A stretch of 62,355 nucleotides of DNA from Sporolactobacillus mangiferae (GCF_023336505.1 NZ_JAMAST010000013.1:1-62355), one strand, 5' to 3'; shown: positions 8,613-18,955, numbered from the stretch's first letter. Numbers and translations: made by a program. The notes: generated by a model from the sequence alone, not told the origin.

Positions 8613-11600
8613 AATTAAAAAAGTGCTGGTCATCGGTTCAGGGCCGATTGTGATCGGTCAGGCAGCGGAATTCGATTATGCAGGCACGCAGGCCTGTCTC
8701 GCCTTAAAAGAAGAAGGTATTGAAGTCATTCTGGTCAACAACAACCCGGCCACGATTATGACCGATGATCAGATTGCTGATCGAACCTACATTGAACCGC
8801 TGACCATCGAAACCATTGAAAAAATTCTGGCCAGAGAACGTCCGGATGGCCTGATCGGAACACTCGGCGGACAGACCGGGCTGAATCTTGCGGTTGCTCT
8901 GCACGAACAGGGTATTCTGGACAAATATGGTGTAGAGCTGCTTGGTACTTCAGTCGATTCGATTCGGCATGGCGAGGATCGCGAGATGTTCAAAGATTTA
9001 ATGCTTGCCATTCATGAACCGATTCCAGAGTCTGAAATCATCCGTTCCTATAATGACGGCCTGGCTTTTGCTGAGAAGGCCGGATATCCGTTGATTATCC
9101 GTCCAGCCTATACGCTTGGCGGCTCCGGGGGCGGATTCGCCTGCAACGAACAGGAATTGGATCTGGTTCTCCGCAGGGGGTTGAAACTCAGTCCGATCCA
9201 TGAAGTCTTAATCGAGAAAAGTATCAAAGGCTGGAAAGAAATCGAATATGAAGTAATGCGTGATGCCAATGATACGTGCATTATTGTATGCAACATGGAG
9301 AATGTGGATCCGGTCGGCGTTCATACCGGAGACAGCATTGTAGTGGCTCCTTCGCAGACATTGTCTGATGTGCAGTACCAGATGCTGCGCAATGCATCGC
9401 TGAAAATCATTCGCGCCCTTAAAATTGTCGGTGGCTGTAATATCCAGTTCGCGCTTAACCCGAATTCCGATGAATATGCCATTATTGAAGTTAATCCGCG
9501 CGTAAGCCGTTCATCAGCGCTGGCGTCGAAAGCAACCGGTTATCCGATTGCGCGTGTTGCGGCAAAATGTGCGATCGGTTTCCATCTTGATGAGATTCTG
9601 AATCCGATTACCGGGACGACCTATGCTTCGTTCGAGCCGGCAATTGATTATATTGTTGTAAAAATCCCGCGTTTTCCATTCGATAAATTTACCGAAGCCG
9701 ACCGCAGTCTCGGTACGCAGATGAAAGCGACGGGTGAGGTGATGGCCATTGACCGAACCTTTGAGGGTGCCCTGAACAAGGGAATTCGTTCGATGGAAAC
9801 GGGTTTTTCGGGACTTGAAAGCAAGGATTTAACAAGCGAATCGAAGGAAACGCTTGAAATGCATTTGGAGAAGGCGACGGATCTGCGTCTTTTTGCAATC
9901 AGCGAATTGTTCCGGAGAGGCTGCACGGTTGCGGATGTTCACAGGATGACAGAAATTGATCGCTGGTTTCTGACTGCGATCTATGGGATTGTTTCCCTTG
10001 AAAACGAATTGATGCAAACGGGATTTAAAGCGCTGACTGATGCACAGCTTGAACGGGCAAAATGGATGAATATTGGCGATCAACGTCTGGCACAGCTTCT
10101 GAATGTTTCTGTGAACGAGATTCAGGTGCGCATCCGTACCGCGGGGCTTGCACCTTCCTACCATCTTGTTGATACATGTGCCGGAGAATTTGAAGCACAG
10201 ACACCTTATTATTACTCAACCTGGTTCGGCGCTGATGAGGATTCGGCCAGTGATCGTCCGAAAATATTGATTGTCGGCTCCGGACCGATCCGCATTGGTC
10301 AGGGGATTGAATTCGACTATTGTTCGGTACAGGCAACATTAGCAATTAAGAAACTTGGCTATGAAGCAATTGTGATCAACAACAATCCGGAAACCGTCAG
10401 CACTGATTATTCGATTGCCGACCGGCTCTATTTTGAACCGCTTGCAATTGAGGATATTCTGCATGTTGCTGAGAAAGAAAACGTTCAGGGGGCGCTTGTT
10501 CAGTTCGGCGGCCAGACAGCGATTAATGTGGCGAAAGCACTGGAAGAAGCAGGCATCAAAGTACTCGGAACCTCGACGGAAAGTATTGATCGCGCGGAGG
10601 ATCGGGAGCTCTTTTATAAACTGCTGCAGTCGCTTGGTATCCCGCATATTCAGGGAAAAACGGTGCACCATCTGGAAGAGCTGCGCGCCGCAGGCGATGA
10701 GCTTGGTTATCCGATTCTTGTGCGTCCGTCCTATGTGATCGGTGGTCAGTCCATGTTCCTGTTCCATCGGCCTGAAGAACTTGATGCGTACATGAACAGT
10801 GACCGGTATTTGGGTGCGCACGCATTCCCGCTTCTCGTTGATCGTTATCTGCCCGGGATTGAGTGCGAGGTCGACGCGATCAGCGATGGGGAGCGGACAG
10901 TCATTCCAGGCATTTTCCAGCATATTGAACGTGCCGGCGTGCACTCGGGCGACAGCATTGCTGTTTTCCCATCCTTCAGTCTTAACCAGACGTTGCAAAA
11001 TGAAATTGAAACGGATACGCGCAAAATTTGCCGTGCACTGGATGTGAAAGGTTTAATCAATATTCAGTTTGTGATTGCATCGGGTAATGTGTTTGTACTC
11101 GAAGTGAATCCGCGTGCCTCGCGTACCGTTCCGATCGCCAGTAAAATGACCGGCGTGCCAATGGTTGAAAAAGCTGTCGGTGTTCAGCTTGGAAAGTGTC
11201 TGGCCGAACAGGGACTCGCCGACGGCTACTGCCCACGTCCAGGATTCTATGCGGTAAAGGCACCGGTATTCTCGTTCACAAAACTGAAGGGGGTCGATCC
11301 GGTGCTTGGACCGGAAATGAAATCGACGGGCGAGCAACTTGGCATGGACAGCACGCCAGCCGGAGCCTTTATGAAGGGCGTTTACTTAAATAAAGCAACC
11401 CCCCTTGCAGGAATGCCTGGAAAAAGAACGGTTTTCTGTTCCATTGCAAAAAATCAACGGGACGAGAGCCTGAATTTAATGAAACAACTGAACAATCACG
11501 GTTTTATCATTTTAGCAACGTCGGGGACAGCAGATTACCTTATGGAAAAAGGCATGCCGGTGGTAAAGGTTGCAGCTGATGAGGCGGCAGTGTCCATGCA

Positions 11601-11832
11601 GATGGCAAGCGGCAAAATAGCCGCCCTGTTCAATATACCGACCGCGGGACGCAACAGAGGCTCGTTCGGATTCAAAATTAGGGAGCTCGCTCTCCGTTAT
11701 CAAATCCCCATCTATACTTGCGCGGATTCACTGAAAGCCGCATTATCAATGGTGAGCGATGATAAAACATCGGGTGTGCTGACGGTTGAAGAGTACCGAA
11801 ATTTAAGTTATATGACGAATAAGGGGAAGTGA
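8596..11832 (+). CDS. carB: Carbamoyl phosphate synthase large subunit
   Basis: The synthetase subunit makes carbamoyl phosphate from bicarbonate, ammonia and two ATP. It has 1078 residues in the classic duplicated layout: an N-terminal carboxyphosphate half beginning VLVIGSGPIVIGQAAEFD and a second half beginning ILIVGSGPIRIGQGIEFD near residue 553. Each half has an ATP-grasp domain, and an MGS-like allosteric domain follows after about residue 935. The ATG at 8596 has AGGGTGA in front; the frame runs further upstream inside carA but has no better start. The product feeds argF five bases downstream. The length is slightly above the B. subtilis arginine-specific enzyme and closer to the usual bacterial CarB. 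Confidence 0.97.
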   Translation: MPLRTEIKKVLVIGSGPIVIGQAAEFDYAGTQACLALKEEGIEVILVNNNPATIMTDDQIADRTYIEPLTIETIEKILARERPDGLIGTLGGQTGLNLAVALHEQGILDKYGVELLGTSVDSIRHGEDREMFKDLMLAIHEPIPESEIIRSYNDGLAFAEKAGYPLIIRPAYTLGGSGGGFACNEQELDLVLRRGLKLSPIHEVLIEKSIKGWKEIEYEVMRDANDTCIIVCNMENVDPVGVHTGDSIVVAPSQTLSDVQYQMLRNASLKIIRALKIVGGCNIQFALNPNSDEYAIIEVNPRVSRSSALASKATGYPIARVAAKCAIGFHLDEILNPITGTTYASFEPAIDYIVVKIPRFPFDKFTEADRSLGTQMKATGEVMAIDRTFEGALNKGIRSMETGFSGLESKDLTSESKETLEMHLEKATDLRLFAISELFRRGCTVADVHRMTEIDRWFLTAIYGIVSLENELMQTGFKALTDAQLERAKWMNIGDQRLAQLLNVSVNEIQVRIRTAGLAPSYHLVDTCAGEFEAQTPYYYSTWFGADEDSASDRPKILIVGSGPIRIGQGIEFDYCSVQATLAIKKLGYEAIVINNNPETVSTDYSIADRLYFEPLAIEDILHVAEKENVQGALVQFGGQTAINVAKALEEAGIKVLGTSTESIDRAEDRELFYKLLQSLGIPHIQGKTVHHLEELRAAGDELGYPILVRPSYVIGGQSMFLFHRPEELDAYMNSDRYLGAHAFPLLVDRYLPGIECEVDAISDGERTVIPGIFQHIERAGVHSGDSIAVFPSFSLNQTLQNEIETDTRKICRALDVKGLINIQFVIASGNVFVLEVNPRASRTVPIASKMTGVPMVEKAVGVQLGKCLAEQGLADGYCPRPGFYAVKAPVFSFTKLKGVDPVLGPEMKSTGEQLGMDSTPAGAFMKGVYLNKATPLAGMPGKRTVFCSIAKNQRDESLNLMKQLNNHGFIILATSGTADYLMEKGMPVVKVAADEAAVSMQMASGKIAALFNIPTAGRNRGSFGFKIRELALRYQIPIYTCADSLKAALSMVSDDKTSGVLTVEEYRNLSYMTNKGK

Positions 11833-11837
11833 GCAGT

Positions 11838-12797
11838 ATGACAAACAAAACGGCATCTACTTTGCAAGGACGGAATTTTCTGACCATTGCTGAATTTACG
11901 GAAGAGGAATTGAAATCATTTCTGCATACGGCAGTTGCCTTGAAGTCGATGCAAAAGCAGGGAATTACGCATCATTTCTTAGAGGGGCAGACCCTGGCTA
12001 TGATTTTTGAAAAAGCGTCAACGCGCACACGTGTCGCCTTTGAAGTCGGCATGTATCAGCTTGGCGGATCGGCATTGTACTTAAGCAGTAAAGATATTCA
12101 AATTGGACGTGGTGAGACCATTGCGGATACCGCTAAAGTCCTCTCACGTTTTGTTGATGGGATCATGATCCGCACGTTTGGCCATGAAGTAGTCGAAGAA
12201 CTGGCGGCCAATGCCGATGTTCCGGTAATTAATGGCTTAACCAATACACACCACCCGACTCAGGTACTGGCTGATCTGCTGACCATCTTCGAACATAAAG
12301 GCAGTCTTGCAGGCCTGAAAGCATGCTTTGTCGGTGACGGATACAATAATATGGCTCATTCGCTGCTGGAGGGTGCGGCAGCGGTCGGTATGAACATGAC
12401 GGTAGCCAGCCCGAAAGGCTACGAACCGGACCAGGCCGTTTTTAATGCAGCTAAGGCAAGAGGAGCAGAAAATAACTGTGCCGTAGCGCTGACTCATTCA
12501 CCACAGGAAGCGGTGGAAGACTGTGACGTCGTGATCACAGATACGTGGCTGAGTATGGGTGATGAAGATGAAAAAGAACAGCGTCTGCACGATTTTCAGG
12601 GCTTTCAGGTAGATGATGCCCTGACCGCACTGGCAAAACCGGATCATATTTTCATGCACTGTCTGCCCGCCCATCGCGGAGAAGAAGTGACTGAAAGCGT
12701 CATCGACGGTGTACATTCGGTTGTGTTTGACGAAGCGGAGAATCGCCTGCATGCCCATAAGGCGATATTGAAATGTCTCATGGAAAAGAATGCATAA
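11838..12797 (+). CDS. argF: Ornithine carbamoyltransferase
   Basis: The enzyme joins carbamoyl phosphate and ornithine to give citrulline. The carbamoyl phosphate loop STRTR is at residues 61-65 and the ornithine-binding HCLPAHRGEEV is near residue 274. Length is 319 residues. I chose the ATG at 11838, ten bases after AAGGGGA, over a GTG at 11829 that overlaps the carB stop and lies directly on the ribosome binding site. The biosynthetic context (carAB before, argGH after) favours the anabolic form over a catabolic arcB enzyme; no arc genes are nearby. Confidence 0.95.
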   Translation: MTNKTASTLQGRNFLTIAEFTEEELKSFLHTAVALKSMQKQGITHHFLEGQTLAMIFEKASTRTRVAFEVGMYQLGGSALYLSSKDIQIGRGETIADTAKVLSRFVDGIMIRTFGHEVVEELAANADVPVINGLTNTHHPTQVLADLLTIFEHKGSLAGLKACFVGDGYNNMAHSLLEGAAAVGMNMTVASPKGYEPDQAVFNAAKARGAENNCAVALTHSPQEAVEDCDVVITDTWLSMGDEDEKEQRLHDFQGFQVDDALTALAKPDHIFMHCLPAHRGEEVTESVIDGVHSVVFDEAENRLHAHKAILKCLMEKNA

Positions 12798-12819
12798 ATA
12801 ATTTCAGGAGGGTTTATCA

Positions 12820-14079
12820 ATGGCAAAAGAAAAAATCGTTTTGGCATACTCTGGAGGTCTTGATACCTCGGTCTGCATCAAATATCTCCAGGACAAATAT
12901 AATTATGATGTGATCGCGCTCAGTATCGATGTCGGTGAAGAAGGCAAAGATCTGGCAAAAGTAAAACAGAAAGCACTTGACGTGGGCGCCATTAAATCAT
13001 ATGTTGTCGATGCAAAGGAATTGCTGGCGGAGAATTATCTGGCTCCGGCACTGAAGGCTAATGCGCTTTATGAAGGTGTTTATCCGCTTTCTTCCGGACT
13101 TTCCCGTCCATTGATCGGCAAACTGCTTGTTGATGTCGCGCATAAAGAAGGGGCGACAGCTGTCGCACACGGCTGTACGGGCAAAGGAAATGATCAGGTG
13201 CGTTTTGAACTGGCTATTCAGGCCCTTGATCCTTCGCTTAAGGTGGTTGCTCCGGTTCGTGAATGGGGCATGACTCGTGACGAAGAAATCAAATATGCGG
13301 AAAAGAACGGGATTCCGATTCCGGTCGATCTCGACAATCCGTTTTCCATTGATGCTAATGTCTGGGGGCGCGCATGCGAGGCGGGCGTTCTGGAAAATCC
13401 ATGGAATGAGGCGCCGGAAGAAGCGTTCGCCTGGACAAATCCGATTGAGAAGACACCGGATGCTCCGGAGTATATTGAGATTGAGTTTGAAAAAGGTGTT
13501 GCTTGCGGTCTGAACGGCGAAAAGAAACCCTTTATTGAAATCATCAGAGAATTGAATGCGCTCGGTGGTCTCCATGGGGTCGGGCGCATTGACCATATTG
13601 AAAATCGCCTTGTCGGCATTAAGTCACGTGAAGTGTATGAAAACCCGGCCGCTTTAATCCTCATCAATGCACACAAAGGACTGGAGACAATCACGCTGAC
13701 AAAGGAAGTATCTAAATTTAAGCCGCTCATCGATAAAGAAATTTCCCAGGTGATCTATGATGGTCTCTGGTATTCACCGATCAGAGAAGCATTGATGGCT
13801 TTCGTTGAACAAACGCAGCAAGTCGTTTCCGGAACGGTTCGAGTGAAGCTCTTCAAGGGGAGCCATACGGTAGTCGGCCGTAAATCGGACAACAGCCTTT
13901 ACAATGAAAAGCTAGCGACCTATACACAGGGCGATGCATTTGACCACAATGCGGCCGTTGGCTTCATTAAGCTATGGGGACTTCCAACGAAAGTGAATGC
14001 CGAGGTTCATAAGCATGGGGAAATGGAGGTTGACCATGGCAAAACTGTGGGGCGGCCGGTTTACGAAGTCAACCAATAA
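12820..14079 (+). CDS. argG: Argininosuccinate synthase
   Basis: The enzyme couples citrulline and aspartate with ATP to argininosuccinate. The PP-loop motif AYSGGLDTS is at residues 9-17. The protein has 419 residues and a strong AGGAGGG site before the ATG. Other conserved blocks are [13 protein letters not shown] and the C-terminal tetramer segment with KLWGLPTKV. The last 44 bases overlap the start of argH in another frame, so the two are probably translated as a coupled pair. Confidence 0.97.
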   Translation: MAKEKIVLAYSGGLDTSVCIKYLQDKYNYDVIALSIDVGEEGKDLAKVKQKALDVGAIKSYVVDAKELLAENYLAPALKANALYEGVYPLSSGLSRPLIGKLLVDVAHKEGATAVAHGCTGKGNDQVRFELAIQALDPSLKVVAPVREWGMTRDEEIKYAEKNGIPIPVDLDNPFSIDANVWGRACEAGVLENPWNEAPEEAFAWTNPIEKTPDAPEYIEIEFEKGVACGLNGEKKPFIEIIRELNALGGLHGVGRIDHIENRLVGIKSREVYENPAALILINAHKGLETITLTKEVSKFKPLIDKEISQVIYDGLWYSPIREALMAFVEQTQQVVSGTVRVKLFKGSHTVVGRKSDNSLYNEKLATYTQGDAFDHNAAVGFIKLWGLPTKVNAEVHKHGEMEVDHGKTVGRPVYEVNQ

Positions 14080-15424
14080 GCTGGTTGACGCGTATACCGC
14101 GTCGATTTCATACGATCAGGAACTGGCAAAAGAAGATATAGAAGGCAGCCTGGCTCATGTCCAGATGCTCGGCGAATGCGGAATTGTGACAGAGGAAGAG
14201 GCAAAAAAAATTCAACATGGACTGCGGTCTATTTTGAAAAAAGTAGAGAACGGTGAAGCACAGTTTTCGACAGATATGGAAGACATCCATATGAATATCG
14301 AGAAAATGCTGATCGACGAAATCGGACCGGTCGGCGGAAAGCTTCATACCGGCCGCAGCCGCAACGACCAGGTGGCAACCGACATGCATCTGTATGTGCG
14401 AAAGAAGACGTCGGTACTGATTGATTTGCTTGAAGACGTGCAATATGCGCTGCTTGAGCAGGCGAAAGCGAACATCGAGACGATTCTTCCCGGATACACC
14501 CATTTACAGCGTGCGCAGCCGGTTTCCTTCGCTCATCACATGCTCGCCTATTTCTGGATGTTTGAGCGTGACAAAGGGCGTCTGCGCGACAGCGTCAAGC
14601 GGATAAACATTCTCCCGCTCGGCGCCGGGGCTTTGGCTGGCACCACATTTCCGATTAACCGCCGCCGTGTTGCTGAACTGCTTGATTTTGACGGTGTTTA
14701 TCCGAACAGTATGGATGCCGTCAGTGATCGCGATTTCGTGGTTGAAGCACTCGCGGACTGCTCTTTGATCATGGTCCATCTGTCTCGGCTTTCAGAAGAG
14801 ATGGTACTCTGGAGCAGTCAGGAGTTTCAGTTTATCGAACTGGATGACGCATTCTGTACAGGATCAAGTATCATGCCGCAAAAGAAGAATCCGGATGTTT
14901 CCGAACTGCTTCGTGGAAAAACAGGACGCGTGTTTGGCCACCTGATCGGATTACTGACTGTTCTGAAGGGGCTGCCACTTGCCTACAATAAGGATATGCA
15001 GGAAGACAAGGAAGGTATTTTCGATACGATAAAGACGTTGGAGGGCGCATTGAAGCTGCTCGCGCCGATTCTTGAGACGATGACGGTCAAGAAGGACCGA
15101 ATGCGTCATGCGGTTGAAAAAGATTATTCGAATGCAACCGATATTGCGGATTATCTGGCAAAGAAAGGACTCCCTTTCCGCGAGGCACATGCCATTACGG
15201 GAAAAATGGTTCTGTATGCCATTGAAAATAAAAAATATCTGCTTGATCTTGATCTTGCTGAATACAAACAATTCAGCCCGCTGTTTGAAAAGGATATTTT
15301 TGATGCGTTGCTGCCTGAAAATGTCATGCGCGCGCGTGAAAGCGAAGGCGGAACAGCACCTCATCAGATTGAGATGCAACTGAAACTCGCGGAAGCATGT
15401 CTGCATCAGAACGATTCGCTCTGA
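14036..15424 (+). CDS. argH: Argininosuccinate lyase
   Basis: The last step of the pathway splits argininosuccinate into arginine and fumarate. It belongs to the fumarase/aspartase superfamily, whose signature [12 protein letters not shown] is at residues 276-287 and supplies the catalytic serine. The start ATG at 14036 has GGAGGT seven bases before it and gives the expected N terminus AKLWGGRF; an earlier in-frame ATG inside argG is not needed. Length is 462 residues. It closes the operon; a terminator follows about 110 bases later. Confidence 0.97.
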   Translation: MAKLWGGRFTKSTNKLVDAYTASISYDQELAKEDIEGSLAHVQMLGECGIVTEEEAKKIQHGLRSILKKVENGEAQFSTDMEDIHMNIEKMLIDEIGPVGGKLHTGRSRNDQVATDMHLYVRKKTSVLIDLLEDVQYALLEQAKANIETILPGYTHLQRAQPVSFAHHMLAYFWMFERDKGRLRDSVKRINILPLGAGALAGTTFPINRRRVAELLDFDGVYPNSMDAVSDRDFVVEALADCSLIMVHLSRLSEEMVLWSSQEFQFIELDDAFCTGSSIMPQKKNPDVSELLRGKTGRVFGHLIGLLTVLKGLPLAYNKDMQEDKEGIFDTIKTLEGALKLLAPILETMTVKKDRMRHAVEKDYSNATDIADYLAKKGLPFREAHAITGKMVLYAIENKKYLLDLDLAEYKQFSPLFEKDIFDALLPENVMRARESEGGTAPHQIEMQLKLAEACLHQNDSL

Positions 15425-15531
15425 TCAGCTGTTTCATATATCAGTTACCCATGGGATGAGTAGTATAAGTGCTGCTCATACCTGGATCAGTAACCCCCCT
15501 AATTTGCTTAAAGATCGCTGGTCTTGAAGCG

Positions 15532-15563
15532 ACGGATACCAGAAGAGGTATCCGTATTTTTTT
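15532..15563 (+). terminator. Terminator of the arginine operon
   Basis: ACGGATACC at 15532-15540 pairs with GGTATCCGT at 15547-15555 around a 6-nt loop, followed by ATTTTTTT. The 100 bases between argH and this stem show no gene. Confidence 0.85.
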
Positions 15564-15565
15564 AC

Positions 15566-15622
15566 TTTACTCTTGAAAGTTTAAAAGTCAGCGGATTGTC
15601 GTATAAGTTCAGCCGAACACGA
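15566..15622 (+). repeat. Family A repeat, truncated left part
   Basis: The segment GAAAGTTTAAAAGTCAGCGG-ATTGTCGTATAAGTTC matches the left half of the full copies at 19.4, 46.6 and 57.8 kb; the right hairpin part is missing. It follows a terminator T-run directly, as do several other copies. Confidence 0.65.
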
Positions 15623-15747
15623 AAAAAGTTAATTGAACAGGATTTACAGACATTGGTAGATCATTTATTTTAGTTGTGCACTGTTTTTTTGTTATGATAA
15701 ATTTTGGACCTTCCCGCGAGTTTTAAAAGTAAGAAAGGAGGATTAAC

Positions 15748-16982
15748 GTGAAAGCAGTACAAATCGATTCAGCGGTGGCGTACAAAAATAAAGGCGGATA
15801 TGTCCGTTTTGTGCTTGTACTGGGAGCACTTGGCGCATTCGGTCCGCTTTCAATGGATATGTATCTTCCGTCCCTGCCGTCCCTGACTCGAGACTTGCAG
15901 ACGACAACATCCATGGCACAATTAAGCATCACAGCATGTTTGATCGGACTTGCAGCGGGACAGTTAATTCTCGGACCGCTCAGTGATAAGTTCGGGCGAA
16001 AGATCCCTCTACTTTCCGGATTAATTCTGTTTACACTGACTTCGTTACTTTGCTCGATCACGACATCAATTGGATTACTTGTCATTCTGCGATTGATCCA
16101 AGGTATGGCGGGAGCTGCAGGTATGGTGATTTCACGGGCAATTGCCCGGGATCTGTATTCGGGATCGAAGCTGACCCGATTTTTCGCAATGCTGATGGCT
16201 GTCAATGGGATATTTCCCATTCTGGCACCGATTATGGGCGGTTTTGTGCTTCAGTTTACGTCCTGGCATGGCGTTTTTATCGTCCTGTGTGTGATTGGAT
16301 TTTTGTTGTTTTTAAGTGCATTATTCTATATTCCTGAAACACTTCCTGCTGAAAAACGTATTTCAGGCGGACTTGGAACGACTGTGTCGGCGATGGGGGA
16401 TATTTTCCGAGACAGCCGTTTTGTTGGCTATGCGCTTGTCCTTGGCCTGGTGATGGGGGCAATGTTTTGCTACTTGCAGGTTCATCATTCGTGCTGCAGG
16501 ACATGTTTTCTGTATCGCCTCAAGGTTTCAGCTGGATTTTCGCAATGAACGGTTTTGGCATTGTGCTAATGTCTCAGCTTGCCGGGTTTCTTGCTGGACG
16601 TGTTGATGCACGAAAAATCATGCGAACTGGAATTATAATTGCAGCAATTGGCAGTATTGCACTCTTTGCGAGCCTCCTGCTCGAACCGCCGCGTCTGGTT
16701 GCGGTTATGATCCCGCTTTTTCTTGTTGTTTCAATGGTTGGTCTCGTCAATTCAACAGCCTTTTCACTGGCGATGCAAAGCCAGGCGAAGGTGGCCGGAA
16801 GTGCTTCGGCAATTCTGGGCTTCGGCATGAATACAATTGGTGCGCTCTTGTCACCGCTTGTCGGACTAGGGGGCAGTCATACGTACTTCCCAATGGCTTT
16901 AATGATTTTGTTCTGTGACAGCAGCGCGCTTGTTATCTATTCCGTCTTTATCAGAAAGAAAGCGCTAAAAATTGCGAAATGA
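15748..16982 (+). pseudogene. Bcr/CflA-type MFS drug exporter, frameshifted
   Basis: Two overlapping frames (15748-16548 and about 16467-16982) together make one full transporter of about 410 residues. The first part has the first six to seven membrane segments with MFS motif A (GPLSDKFGRKIPLL) and the Bcr-family start FGPLSMDMYLPSLP. The second continues at LAGSSFVLQDMFSVSP and has the remaining segments. The frame breaks near 16470-16480, where one base seems missing (TTGCAGG in place of an expected TTGGCAGG). The start is GTG with AAAGGAGG in front. Either the gene is freshly inactivated or this is a sequencing error; no other damage is visible, so the lesion is recent at most. The family exports drugs such as bicyclomycin or chloramphenicol; the substrate here is unknown. 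Confidence 0.85.
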
Positions 16983-16997
16983 AAGAAGATTGGTCCA

Positions 16998-17393
16998 ATG
17001 CAATCCTTTTTAATGGATTTATATCAAATTCGTCCAAGTCAGCTTTATATAGATCAGGAAAAACTGGAACGGTTAAAAGAATCTTTTAATCCGCTGAATG
17101 TGCGTTTTAATGTACCGCTGCCAATTAAAAGGAACGGAGGCGAGGTATTTCTGACTGATGGACATACCCGCGCCCTTTTGTACAGTGAAGCCAGGATATC
17201 GGTTATTCCCGTGTACTGGGATATGGATGATCTCGATATGGCCCTCTATCAAACGTGCCTGGACTGGTGCCGGAAAGAAAAGGTTGTTTTTATTGATGAT
17301 CTGAAAGACCGTATTCTCCCGCATGAACAATTTGTGAAACAATGGATTGACCGCTGCACCCAGGCAATTAAGAAAGAAAATAGAGATTTTTGA
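16998..17393 (+). CDS. Small ParB/Srx-fold-like protein, function unknown
   Basis: A protein of 131 residues, 15 bases after the exporter. It has the layout of the ParB N-terminal fold: an opening IRPSQLYIDQEKLERLKE, resembling the Box I region where ParB proteins set out their binding rules, and a central TDGHTRALL, close to the ParB/Noc nucleotide-binding DGHRR type motif. It lacks the helix-turn-helix DNA-binding domain and dimer domain of ParB. It may bind or hydrolyse a nucleotide, but nothing in the context points to a job. The ribosome binding site is weak (AGAAGA), and an alternative ATG lies five codons in. Confidence 0.7.
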   Translation: MQSFLMDLYQIRPSQLYIDQEKLERLKESFNPLNVRFNVPLPIKRNGGEVFLTDGHTRALLYSEARISVIPVYWDMDDLDMALYQTCLDWCRKEKVVFIDDLKDRILPHEQFVKQWIDRCTQAIKKENRDF

Positions 17394-17442
17394 GCGATTG
17401 CAGTTGGTTTGGTGCTGGTGCCTGGTTTTGGAAAAGTACAGC

Positions 17443-17482
17443 ATACACAAAGAGCCGCCCGTGAAGGCGACCCTTTGTGTAT
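17443..17482. terminator. Stem-loop between convergent genes
   Basis: ATACACAAAG at 17443 pairs perfectly with CTTTGTGTAT ending at 17482 around a 20-nt centre. There is no clean T-run on either side, so termination is only likely, and either direction is possible. Confidence 0.5.
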
Positions 17483-17582
17483 CAAGTGAATTGGATTAAG
17501 TATACAGGAAGATCCATGTTCTTCCGTTATTTCTATGCCCAATGTGAAAATCGGAATTTATCGGATTGCTTCCACCAGCTGT

Positions 17583-18107
17583 TTACGCATTTAAAGTAAA
17601 TTCAACATCGGCGTTAATTTTGATCTTGTTGCCAACGACAAGATTTCCGTTTGCCAGTGACTGGCTCCAGACGAGTCCGTAGTCACGGCGGTCAATTGCG
17701 AAGGACAGGCTGGCGGCATTGCGTTTTAAGCCATATGGATCGTCAATCGGCGTGCCGACTTCTGCTTCAAAGCTGATCGTTTTGCTCGTTTCTTTGATGG
17801 TCAAGGTTCCTTCAACCTGATAAGTGTCTTCGTCGGTTGCGGTTACTTTCGTTGAAGCAAATTTAATTTCCGGAAATTTCTCTGCATCAAAGAAATCAGC
17901 GCTTTTTAAATGGTTGTCACGATCCTTAATACGTGTGTTGATGCTTGCAACATCAATGGTTACGTTCACTGCAGCAATCTTCCCGCTGTCATCGGTTGTG
18001 ACTGTTCCTGAAGTTGTCTGGAAACTTCCTTTTACGTTCGACAGCCCCATGTGTTTTACAGAAAATGCTGTCTCCGTGTGTGCCGTATCGATTGTCCATT
18101 CTGCCAT
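17583..18107 (-). CDS. YceI-family lipocalin-like protein
   Basis: YceI proteins form a beta-barrel that binds polyisoprenoid-like lipids. The match is clear at the start (WTIDTAHTETAFSVKHM), in RDNHLKSADFFDAEKFPEI and in the C-terminal YGLVW block. No signal peptide is seen, so this copy is likely cytoplasmic, as for many Bacillota homologues. Two starts are possible: the ATG at 18107 (MAEW, used here, 11 bases after GGAG) and one three codons earlier at 18116 (two bases after GGAG). The gene stands alone; its physiological role is not known. Confidence 0.88.
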   Translation of the reverse strand: MAEWTIDTAHTETAFSVKHMGLSNVKGSFQTTSGTVTTDDSGKIAAVNVTIDVASINTRIKDRDNHLKSADFFDAEKFPEIKFASTKVTATDEDTYQVEGTLTIKETSKTISFEAEVGTPIDDPYGLKRNAASLSFAIDRRDYGLVWSQSLANGNLVVGNKIKINADVEFTLNA

Positions 18108-18264
18108 AATACTCATCTCTCCTTTAGTGATTGTTCTATTTTTTAAAAGGCTGTGTTAAAAATCCTGTTGCGCTTTACCACGAAGGGGCACGCACTTTCT
18201 GCTGAATGCAGAAAATTGAGCCGGGAAAATAGCAACAAAATTTAACAATGCCCTGGGTACCCAA

Positions 18265-18903
18265 TTAATTTTCCTCTGAAACAACGGTAAACCGTCCATT
18301 CACATGTTTTGGCTGTTCAATTTCATCAACAAGTGCTGCTGCATAGTCTTCATAACTAACATAACTCTTTCCGTCGCTGTTGACGAGAAGATTATCTTTG
18401 CCTGTCTTGTAATGCCCGGTCCTTTGACCGAGTGCGAAAATGGCCGACGGACTCAGAAATGTCCAATTCAGATTCTCAGAAGCCTGCAGTTCTTCAAGAC
18501 TCGCAGTCATCGGAACAGCCACCGATTTGAATGCTTCAGGAAAATCAGGTGTGTCAATCAGGCGGATTTTCTTTTCATCGTCTACAAATAAACTGCCTGC
18601 CCCGCCGACGATAATCAGACGTGTCCCGGGCGCATTTTCAAGCAGATGACTGAGCTGCCTTTCTGCTTTGATGTACAGCTCTCCTTTATCAGGTGGAGTG
18701 GCAAACGCATTGACCACCACATCAAAAGCAGTCAAATCATCACGCGTCAGATCGAAAAGATCTTTTTTAATGTAAGGAATACTGGGATCCTTCAGATTTT
18801 CAGGATGACGGACAATGGCAGTCACCTGATGACCGCGATTCTGCGCCTCCTCAGTAATGCGGGAGCCTGCTTTGCCGGCGGCACCAATAACGGCGATTTT
18901 CAT
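18265..18903 (-). CDS. ywnB: NAD(P)-dependent oxidoreductase/epimerase-like, YwnB type
   Basis: A Rossmann-fold protein of 212 residues in the atypical SDR/NmrA group. The N terminus KIAVIGAAGKAGSRI is the dinucleotide-binding motif, and DVVNAFATPP and the SAIFALGQRTGHYK segment match the family. The start ATG at 18903 is nine bases after AAAAGGAG. It is the second gene of a pair with the Rrf2 regulator upstream, the same arrangement as ywnA-ywnB in B. subtilis, so it is probably a target of that regulator. The substrate is unknown; homologues are often tied to thiol, quinone or electrophile stress. Confidence 0.85.
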   Translation of the reverse strand: MKIAVIGAAGKAGSRITEEAQNRGHQVTAIVRHPENLKDPSIPYIKKDLFDLTRDDLTAFDVVVNAFATPPDKGELYIKAERQLSHLLENAPGTRLIIVGGAGSLFVDDEKKIRLIDTPDFPEAFKSVAVPMTASLEELQASENLNWTFLSPSAIFALGQRTGHYKTGKDNLLVNSDGKSYVSYEDYAAALVDEIEQPKHVNGRFTVVSEEN

Positions 18904-18920
18904 GAAACACATCTCCTTTT

Positions 18921-18943
18921 GATGTAACTCATTTAGTTACATC
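18921..18943. promoter_or_regulatory. Palindromic operator between ywnA and ywnB
   Basis: GATGTAACT and AGTTACATC form a perfect 9-bp inverted repeat with a 5-bp centre, just upstream of the ywnB ribosome binding site. TGTAA/TTACA half-sites also occur at the ywnA promoter, which suggests one dimeric regulator, most simply YwnA. Confidence 0.65.
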
Positions 18944-18955
18944 GAAATTAAAAAA

